Source: Tubulanus polymorphus
Lineage: Eukaryota; Nemertea; Palaeonemertea; Tubulaniformes; Tubulanidae
Assembly: GCF_964204645.1 (NCBI RefSeq)
Contig: NC_134028.1
Location: 15,119,263-15,179,262, forward strand
DNA length: 60,000 nt
Reading direction: 5' to 3'
Below, piece after piece: positions 52,258-60,000 of this stretch. The stretch's first letter is position 1. Each line of letters starts with the position of its first letter. The notes below the pieces were generated by a model. The model saw only the letters and a program-made list of their open reading frames with translations. It was not told the origin of the DNA and did no database searches. Position numbers and translations under genes: made by a program.

Positions 52258-54180
52258 CCGAAGGTCGTCGTCATGATCGACTTGATCGATTGCGGATTGC
52301 GTGGATTGTTAGATGTGTTTTTTGCCATAGTTTTATGTGCATATACCGGTACGATCTAACAATGAAGTTATCACTTCATTTGAATAAATTCTTAATCACA
52401 GTAATATTAATTCACAATATTTTTTCTTATGTTTGGTGATTTCTTGCAACTTATCATTGCCAAGTCTCATACAAGTAGTAGCTGAATGAAAGTACAGTTG
52501 AAAGTACAGTTGGGTTATCAGGCTGAACCTGATAACCCAAATTAAGTGCTAGCATGGAACTAATGATTATTTTGATTCTATTTTCGGTGTCATTGAAATT
52601 CGTTAATAAAGGTTCAACCGTCATAGTATACTGTACTTAGCATTGCTACAATTGGGTGCCATATTTCTACAATTTCTACAAGGAGGAAGGAATCTTTAAG
52701 TGTCTTTGTTCCCGGGTAGGGTACGGGGTAAAACCTGGTTTACTTTCTCTTTCGACTTGCCGGAGACTACTATCTGCAATGTATTGCATGCTTTGATGTG
52801 TCTGGCCTATAGGAGTTGAACGATATTTTTTTCCCATACACAGGCATGGCTTTAGTGTAGATGAAGGCTAGGCACTGCACATTGTGGATTGACTGGAACT
52901 CTTAACTCTCAAAATTAAACGAGTCAACAAGAAAGATCCAATAATTGGACATTTGTCTAACTATATTATTTAACAGCTTGAAATAATACATAACACATTC
53001 TGCAAGAGTATACAAAGGAAATCAGTTCTTACATTATATCAGAATCAATAGTTCGCTTAACTAGAATTCTGGTTCCATTGCTTCATATTCTAATGAAATC
53101 CACTAGTATACCTTAGAATATCGCTTAGCTTAAGACTAAAAATTTGGTACCAGGAAACAGGGAAGAAAAGTGGGTGTACTGTACATCCGCAATTGACTTA
53201 TTTCTCTCTGGTTGAATCAAGTTATAATTGAAATAGCATTCGAATAGCCATTTTATTTTTAAAAATTGTGTCATTCAGCTATCCTGGTGCAAATTTCGCA
53301 GTTGAAGTTTACTGGTGCCATCTGATTTCTCAGTATCTCAAAAAATTTGCACATTCTAAGCCTGAATCTAAAAATAGAAAAAGGTGCATTTTAGTCGGAT
53401 ATAAAAGAATAGTGGCTAATACACCCTGGACTATATAGCCTATGGGGTGGGCCTAGTTTGAAAGCACTGAGGTCCGAGAGAACAGCACTTAGTAAATAAA
53501 TACTGAAATTAAACTTACAAAACACCCAGTACTTGAGATGATGTACTTGACAAGAAGTGTCACCAGCTAAGCAAATCAACTTTGTCTATGACTCCTCCTT
53601 TTATAGATTCAGTAGTAGTCTAAAAATAAGAATCGGTACATTTTTCTAACAGTTGGTATGTCATTTCTTCAAAAAAACTAATTATTATCACGCCACAGCA
53701 AATAAATTATTCACAGTTGTTGAATGGTTAGCCCGATTTAGATTAATTGGTTGACGCTAATCAGTATGACCCATACGTAGGGGCCTACTGCATGCCATTG
53801 GCGTCAATCCATTCCATTCCATTCCACAGTGAATTAAAAAGAAATTTAGTTAGATCCCTTTTGTCCAAAAGCTGCATCATTTATATAACTAGCTGTCAAA
53901 TTTAATTTACCTCCTTCAGAGAATACCATAGTGACATAGTCCGTCGCCCATCAACGTGTTGACAAAAGAAAAGTTGCTCCATGTTTTATACATGAACGTT
54001 CAAATAAGATATTTTGCGTCTTGCAGGGAATATTGAGCATAGTGTTTAAGTTGGCTTGCACGGATTGTGAATGGGTTTTCCTCATTATGCTGCCTGTATG
54101 CATTAAAAATCCGGATTTCAAGCGAATTAATTTGTCCAACAAGTGGCCCTCTAAAAGTATACTCCACACATACTGTCCAT
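52258..54180. other. MULE-like element interior, non-coding
   Basis: Mirror of 57690-59163 plus ~380 bp unique to this copy (52258-52640). No frame is conserved between the two copies beyond chance. Contains a (CCATT)n microsatellite near 53810. Confidence 0.6.
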
Positions 54181-54414
54181 GCGTGTCTCTGTAACCGAAG
54201 TTAGAGACTAAAACACGGTTCAGGACTCGGCAGCGGACACCGGGCCGGAAAATATTTCAAAACGTGTATTGTTGGTACCTAGCACGATTTCAGCGTTTTT
54301 CGGGAATTCCCTGAAATTTCGGCGTTTTTCGGAAATTCCCTGAAATTTCAGCGTTTTTATTTCAGCGTTTCAGCGTTTCAGTGATTCAGCTTTTTCAGCG
54401 AAGTTCAGGAACCG
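54181..54414 (-). repeat. right TIR of the MULE-like element
   Basis: Partner of 52024-52257; identical termini. Confidence 0.85.
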
Positions 54415-55386
54415 TATAATGATTCTCATAATATAGTATATCTATAACATCATTTGAATCATAATCTTTTGATAGATATAAAGGTTCTAATGTATAATGT
54501 TTTATGTTGTTACCTTTTGTATTTGGTAATTTGATTAAATCAAACACATTTATTCTTAAATTATTATCTCTTTCTATCTTTGGGATGGTTTTAATTATAA
54601 CAGGATACTTATCTATCTTATAATTATTTTCAAATTGTTTATAATGAGTTAATCTAAAACTATGTTGTTTATAATCTTCAACTGGGTGTAAACAACTTAT
54701 TATAGCCCATAGAAAACATTTAGTTTTAAATGGTAGTTTAATATAACTCGATGCTTCAATATCTGGTTCTTTATAATATGATACATTATTTTCATCAACA
54801 TTATTTTCATCAATTGGTATCGATTTAGTTAACTTATTATATTTTGTGTAATAAACATGTAAAGTCATAAATATTATTTCATCAAATATTAAACCAGATC
54901 CTTCAAAATATTTCTCTTCTATTTTAGTTTTTACTTCATTATAACATTTATCTAATTTATCATCTATATGTTGTTTAGATATAATATGTTGTGAATGAGA
55001 ATTTATATTATATATTGGTTTATCTTCAGATTTTATGAATTTAACTTTAGAAGATATACTTATTTTAGGATATTCAACATCAGTTATTATTTTTATTATT
55101 TCTTTCATATTTTCTAAATGTTTTTTTATTTTCTTCTAATGTTTTTACTTTATGAAATTTAAACTCAATAGCTGCTGGACCAATATCACTTTTAAATGCT
55201 TCGGTTATCTCTATATCTTTTTTATTATCCAATAAAATAATATATTTTCTTACATCTTCCATGTATGGTCTTTTATTGTTTAATTTATTTTTTATGTTTT
55301 TAATTGTCTTCTGTTTCTTATCATTATCTTTATCAAAATAATCTTCACCTAAAATATCATTATTCTTATTTCTAATATGACTTTTT
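54415..55386 (-). pseudogene. POLB: Polinton PolB copy 2, N-terminal part
   Basis: Reading down from ~55386: KNNDILGEDYFDK (end of the zinc-finger region), NKRPYMEDVRKYIILL, DIGPAAIEFKFHKVKTLEE, frameshift at ~55090, then open 55108-54415 with FEGSGLIFDEIIFMTLHVYY, SSYIKLPFKTKCFLWAIISC, LHPVEDYKQHSFRLTHY and NLRINVFDLIKLP. It ends at YENHY where the transposon interrupts. It preserves ~110 residues deleted in copy 1. Confidence 0.82.
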
Positions 55387-56236
55387 ATTAAAATTAACTT
55401 TGTACCAGTTATATTTCATAATCTATCAGGATATGATGTACATTTATTTATCAAACAGTTATGCCATGAAATAGAAGAAATTGATAATGAAATAGAAAGA
55501 TTAAATTCAAATAGATCAAAAGATAAAATACCAACTTATAAATTTAAAATGTTAGCTAGAACATCTGAGAATTATAAATCATTCCAATTTGGTTGCCTAG
55601 GATTTATAGATTCATATAGATTTTTAAATATAAAATATAGATAACTTATCAAAATCATTAGTTGATGATGAATTAAAAATATTAAAACAACACTACCCAA
55701 ATAATGATGATTTTCAATGAATGAGATGTAAAGGCGCAATTCCATATTCTGTCTATAAAAATCATAATGATTTCAATATAACTGAATTATTAAAAGAACA
55801 ATTCTATGATGAATTAAAAAATGAATATGTTAAAGATGAAGTCTATAATAGAACATTGAATATTTGGAATCATTTTGGAATGAAAAATCATGGGCAATTA
55901 GTAGATTTATATTTAAAATCAGATGTATTATTATTAACTGATATATTTGAAAGGTTTAGAGATGTAAAACTAAAATATTTTAATATTGATCCATGTCATT
56001 GTTATTCATCACCAGGATTAACTTGGATTGTGGTTTGAAATTTACGGATATAAAAATGGATTTGTTAACAAATATAGATCAATTATTATTATTTGAAAAA
56101 TCTATAATAGGAGGAGTTTCAGGTGTATTAGGAGATAGATATTTTAATGTAAATGATAACCCTGGATATAAGTTATTGTATATAGATGCAAATAATTTGT
56201 ATGGATGGGCAATGATGGAACCACAACCTTATGGAG
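55387..56236 (+). pseudogene. POLB: inverted PolB fragment of a third Polinton
   Basis: + strand: INFVPVIFHNLSGYDVHLFI, then RCKGAIPYSVYKNHNDFNIT, SYLKSD-type VDLYLKSDVLLLTDIF, CHCYSSPGLTW, motif A LYIDANNLYGWAM, ending at EPQPYG where a transposon begins. A decayed tract (AATATAAAATATAGATAAC at ~55626) is identical to copy 1 (~19333-19352) and absent from copy 2, so this fragment is closer to copy 1. A frameshift lies near 56030. It meets copy 2 head to head. Confidence 0.85.
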
Positions 56237-59163
56237 CGGTTCCTGAACTTCGCTGAAAAAGCTGAATCACTGAAACGCTGAAACGCTGAAATAAAAACGC
56301 TGAAATTTCAGGGAATTTCCGAAAAACGCCGAAATTTCAGGGAATTTCCGAAAAACGCTGAAATCGTGCTAGGTACCGACAATACACGTTTTGAAATATT
56401 TTCCGGGCCGGTGTCCGCTGCCGAGTCCTGAACCGTGTTTTAGTCTCTACCTTCGGTTACAGAGACATGCATGGACAGTATGTGTGGCGTATACTTCTAG
56501 AGGGCCACTTGTTGGGCAAAAGGTAGAAAGTTTTTAATGTCCGATCGACAGTACCGGTAGCGCCGCTACTTAGCAATAATAAGAACTAATGTTATTGACA
56601 ATGTTTTGTTAAGTGGAAAGACGCCGAGTACCAGTATATATCCGATAGGTTCGAATCCCCAATTTCTTCGGGATGTTTTGATTTTAAAATAGCGATCGTT
56701 GTAATAGATTTGGTGTACCATATTAAACTTACCCACCGGCACCACACCTGCCGTTGTGAAACAGGGGACGTCCTATTCCAATGACGCTAAAGATTTAGTG
56801 TGAATTTTATGGTACTGTACGGCGGTATGAATTAAATTCAGCTTAGACTGAGAGTAAAGTTTTTTAAAGCAAACTCTAATGGGCTAACTGCACATCGTCG
56901 AAAGACTTCTCATCCATCGATACTTGATAAAAATGAAATAAAGCATCTATTTCCAATTATCTCACGTAAGCATAACATTAATTTTGAAAATCTCAACCAT
57001 ACATCAAAACATTTTAAAGCCTTCTATATCAAATGCAATCTTTTGCTAACATAAACAATAGACAAATGGGCATATATCTCTATCATATTAATTATATCAC
57101 GAATGCTAAATATTGCGATATTAATTGAAATCGTTCAACCAACAAATGAATTTAGTTAACACAATATCATCACAAACCATTCATATCCTTGGCAAAGGAC
57201 TTATAAGCTTTTAGAATATCAAAACAGGAAAACTTTAGTCTCATTTCTATGCGAGTAGATATACATTATCATTATAACATCCATATCTTTGCATTATATA
57301 TAACATCCGTATCTTTGCATTATATATATGTTTATAATGTTATATCTCTTTATAATAATCAATCCAATAATTAAATTAATAATACCTCCTTTCTACTAAT
57401 CACATCTGATCTGTTGGATCCAGCAACAAGTTGAACTCTTTCCGAACCCATTTCCTTTTCGAACGCAAATCACGACTTCTGAAAACTGAATAGCGCGCTG
57501 TTAACTTCAACTTCAAAACAAATTTGTTGAACAGCAGTGTATCGAAAAACTGTACGTACAGTGTACTGCGAACTGAACGCGGCGTCTTCTCACTTAGAAA
57601 ATTATCGACTCGACAGATTAGTTCGATTTTCGACCGCGGCGGCGCTATACGACATTGGACAAAAGAAACTTTCTACCTTTTGCACTTAGCGGACAAATTA
57701 ATTCGCTTGAAATCCGGATTTTTAATGCATACAGGCAGCATAATGAGGAAAACCCATTCACAATCCGTGCAAGCCAACTTAAACACTATGCTCAATATTC
57801 CCTGCAAGACGCAAAATATCTTATTTGAACGTTCATGTATAAAACATGGAGCAACTTTTCTTTTGTCAACACGTTGATGGGCGACGGACTATGGTATTCT
57901 CTGAAGGAGGTAAATTAAATTTGACAGCTAGTTATATAAATGATGCAGCTTTTGGACAAAAGGGATCTAACTAAATTTCTTTTTAAATCACTGTGGAATG
58001 GAATGGATTGACGTCAATGGCATGCAGTAGGCCCCTACGTATGGGTCATACTGATTAGCGTCAACCAATTAATCTCAATCGGGCAAACCATTCAACAACT
58101 GTGAATAATTTACTTGTTGTGTTGTGATAATAATTAGTTTTTTTAAAGAAATGACATACCAACTGTTAGAAAAATGTACCGATTCTTATTTTTAGACTAC
58201 TACTGAATCTATAAAAGAAGGAGTCATAGACAAAGTTGATTTGCTTAGCTGGAGACATGTCGAGTACATCATCTCAAGTACTGGGTGTTTTGTAAGTTTG
58301 CTGTTCCCTCGGACCTCAGTGCTTTCAAACTAGGCCCACCCCATAGGCTATATAGTCCAGGGTGTATTAGCCACTATTCTTTTATTTCCTACTTAAATGC
58401 ACCTTTTTCTATTTTTAGACTCAGGCTTAGAATGTGCAAATTTTTTTAGATACTGAGAAATCAGCTGGCACCAGTAAACTTCAACTGCGAAATTTGAAGC
58501 AGGATAGCTGAACGACACAATTTTTAAAAATAAAATGGCTATTCGAATGCTATTTCAATAATAACTTGATTCAACCAGAGAGAAATAAGTCAATTGCGGA
58601 TGTACAGTACACCCACTTTTCTTCCCTGTTTCCTGGTACCAAATTTTTAGTCTTAAGTTAAGCGATATTCTAAGGTATGCTAGTGGATTTCATTAGAATA
58701 TGAAGCAATGGAACAAGAATTCTAGCCCGAGTTAAGCTAACTATTGATTCTGATATAATTTAAGAACTGATTTCCTTTGTGTACTCTTGCAGAATGTGTT
58801 ATGTATTATTTCAAGCTGTTAAATAATATAGTTGGACAAACGTCCAATTATTTAATCTTTCTTGTTGATTCGTTTAATTTTGTGAGTTTAGAGTTCCAGT
58901 CAATCCACAATGTGCAGTGCCTAGCCTTCATCTACACTAAAGCCAAGCCTGTGTATGGGAAAATGTCGTTCGACTCCTATAAGCCAGACAAATCAAAGCA
59001 TGCAATACAATGCAAATAGAAGTCTCCGGCAAGTTGAAAGAGAAAGTAAACCAGGTTTACCCCGTACCCTACCCGGGAACAAAGACACGTAAAGACTCCT
59101 TCCTCATTGTAGAAATTGTAGAAATATGGCACCCAATCGTAGGAATGCTAAGTACAGTATACT
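56237..59163. mobile_element. second MULE-like element, right end missing, with nested insert
   Basis: Begins CGGTTCCTGAACTTCGCTG and its TIR matches 54414 downward. After the nested insert it is collinear (inverted) with 54170-52640 until ~59163, where the match ends without a second TIR. Confidence 0.8.
56526..57683. mobile_element. nested 1158-bp element, short TIRs
   Basis: Starts GCAAAAGGTAGAAAGTTT and ends AAACTTTCTACCTTTTGC (18-bp perfect TIR). Flanks ACTTGTTGG and ACTTAGCGG may be a degenerate 9-bp duplication; the first MULE-like copy has CACTTGTTGGACAAATTAA uninterrupted. No coding frame. Contains a tRNA B-box-like GGTTCGAATCC at ~56649. Confidence 0.75.
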
Positions 59164-59345
59164 ATAGGCCCATCTACACGAGAGGAAAAATCCTTTATTT
59201 TCAGTCTACACGAGGAGAAAATTCCCAAAAAGCCGCCTTTATCGGCGGCTCCGTTTAGGCCTACTCGCGAGTAGGCCCCAACGGAGCCGCTTTTAAAAAA
59301 GCCGGCTTTTTCATCCGTGTAGACGCACGATCACGAAAAGGCGGC
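59164..59345. repeat. palindromic MITE-like sequence
   Basis: TCTACACG..AAAAAGCCG at ~59203 is inverted at ~59310-59332 (CGGCTTTTTCATCCGTGTAGA). The interior holds GCCGCCTTTATCGGCGGC and AGGCCTACTCGCGAGTAGGCC, each a near-perfect palindrome. Strongly foldable. Confidence 0.75.
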
Positions 59346-59512
59346 TCCGTTGAGTTCCTTAACAGATGGCAGCACCGTTCTTAGCTTCCGCTTTATTTAC
59401 GAACAACGAACACGACAACGCTTCAATCACCACGGTATTATTCCACTCAGCGGACTTCATTGACATTTTAGTTACCGGTATTTTTTGTTTACGAAGTATT
59501 ATTTAGAAGTTA
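59346..59512. other. upstream region of the last gene
   Basis: Nothing specific seen apart from GC-rich start and AT-rich end; likely 5' untranslated or promoter sequence. Confidence 0.35.
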
Positions 59513-60000
59513 ATGAAAATGACTAAGTGGTCAAGTAGAGAACACAAGGCGCTAATAGCGATTTGGAAGCGCGAAGATATCCAATCACAATTCGACGGAA
59601 CGAAAAAGGATTCGCTCGTTTACAAAAAGATATCTACTGAACTATTGATATACGGAATAGCGAAAACGGCAACACAGATAAAAAGCCGTATGAAACGACT
59701 GAAGGCGGAATTCAAAAAAATTAAAGACAACAACTCAAGATCTGGGAGAGGGAGAATAACAATGGATTATTACGAAGAATTAGATGAAATATTAGGCCAT
59801 AGACCGAATATTAGGCCTAGGGTAATGCTCGAGACCTCACAGGTACAGTCTCAGTACGTTTTGGAGCCAGAAGAGATTGAGACTGAGCCAGCCAGTGTTA
59901 GTGCATCATCAGATGAAGATGAAACCAGTTCCGTGTCTGATAATGATATCAACGATGATGATGATGATGAGGATGATGATAGCTCTTTGAGTCCTTTTAG
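59513..60000 (+). CDS. Myb/SANT-like DNA-binding protein, 5' part, runs off window
   Basis: ATG at 59513 and 162 codons open to the edge. Residues ~5-75 fit a trihelix/Myb-SANT domain (TKWSSREHKALIAIWKRED, then a second Trp-position replaced, IKSRMKRLKAEFKKIKDNNS). Then a linker, a Ser/Glu region and an Asp-rich tract (DDDDDEDDD) at ~145-155. Such proteins are found both as host transcription regulators and as the second ORF of Harbinger transposons; the window does not decide. Codon use and GC are unlike the Polinton genes. The first exon may end beyond the window. Confidence 0.65.
   Translation, partial: MKMTKWSSREHKALIAIWKREDIQSQFDGTKKDSLVYKKISTELLIYGIAKTATQIKSRMKRLKAEFKKIKDNNSRSGRGRITMDYYEELDEILGHRPNIRPRVMLETSQVQSQYVLEPEEIETEPASVSASSDEDETSSVSDNDINDDDDDEDDDSSLSPF

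Larger units (their letters stand above)
52024..54414. mobile_element. non-autonomous long-TIR DNA transposon (MULE-like), 2391 bp
   Basis: Starts CGGTTCCTGAAC and ends GTTCAGGAACCG, with TIRs of ~234 bp and a 9-bp target duplication TATAATGAT at 52015-52023 and 54415-54423. The TIR contains GAAACGCTGAAA and GAAATTTCAGGGAATT sub-repeats. No transposase frame, so non-autonomous. Long TIRs with 9-bp duplications point to the Mutator-like superfamily, but other families are possible. A second, longer copy starts at 56237. Confidence 0.85.
35396..55386. mobile_element. Polinton/Maverick copy 2, truncated at both ends
   Basis: Gene order and sequence parallel copy 1. The left end keeps only the inner arm of the terminal palindrome (CCTGAAAGCCCATTACCCC at ~35418); the outer arm is degraded. 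The C2H2 gene of the left arm is absent and the HNH gene begins directly. The right end stops inside the PolB zinc-finger codons at an inverted junction (~55386). PolB is split by a 2391-bp transposon. Lesions differ from copy 1 in almost every gene, so the copies decayed independently after insertion. Confidence 0.9.

Noticed and set aside
54415-55108. Independent 237-residue gene
   Set aside because: It is the N-terminal part of PolB separated from the rest by the 2391-bp transposon; its last residues come from the transposon TIR.
56600-56670. tRNA gene
   Set aside because: Only a B-box-like GGTTCGAATCC and a weak A-box are present; the T stem and acceptor stem do not pair.
1-60000. Bacterial or free viral genome
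   Set aside because: LTR retrotransposon, LINE remnants, satellites, target duplications and nested insertions show chromosomal eukaryotic DNA.

Overview
This is eukaryotic, almost certainly metazoan DNA made mostly of nested transposable elements and tandem repeats. No complete ordinary host gene was found. Evidence for an animal genome: an intact BEL/Pao LTR retrotransposon, two Polinton/Maverick (adintovirus-like) elements, LINE reverse-transcriptase relics, minisatellites, and a Myb/SANT-type gene entering at the right edge. The species cannot be named; an aquatic invertebrate is my guess.

Layout. 1-4023: non-coding flank with a ~108-bp tandem repeat (2.8-3.3 kb) and the left half of a dispersed repeat called R here. 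4024-28132: Polinton copy 1, AG...CT termini, 685-bp terminal inverted repeats (TIRs), near-perfect short target duplication. It sits inside repeat R; unoccupied R copies lie at ~29.6 and ~34.4 kb. Rightward genes in its left arm are a C2H2 protein, an HNH endonuclease, two small proteins, integrase and packaging ATPase. They converge at ~9.7 kb on a leftward block: zinc-finger/repeat protein, major capsid protein, membrane/coiled-coil protein, conserved Polinton proteins, minor-capsid candidate, PolB. PolB is split by a very young BEL/Pao element (19949-26467) with 423-bp LTRs and one intact 1830-aa Gag-Pol. 28133-35395: R copies, LINE fragments, a 31-bp minisatellite in two blocks, and between them a ~154-bp tandem repeat carrying regularly spaced CTCF-like motifs. 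35396-~55386: Polinton copy 2, same gene order, left end truncated, PolB split by a 2391-bp long-TIR DNA transposon with a 9-bp target duplication. ~55387-56236: inverted PolB piece from a third Polinton, followed by a second, truncated copy of that DNA transposon holding its own nested insert. 59164-59345: palindromic MITE-like sequence. 59513-end: partial Myb/SANT-like gene.

How the genes fit together. The Polinton set (protein-primed-type PolB, integrase, packaging ATPase, capsid proteins, small membrane proteins) is that of a self-synthesising, potentially virion-forming transposon. Each copy has many independent stops, frameshifts and deletions, so neither looks autonomous. I could not find the usual adenain-like maturation protease. 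Most striking: nearly every Polinton ORF starts at TAAATG, and the leftward block has a T-tract just upstream, resembling poxvirus late promoters. Also notable are element ends that are themselves 189-bp near-palindromes, and TIRs that extend into coding sequence so that two different genes share one N-terminus.
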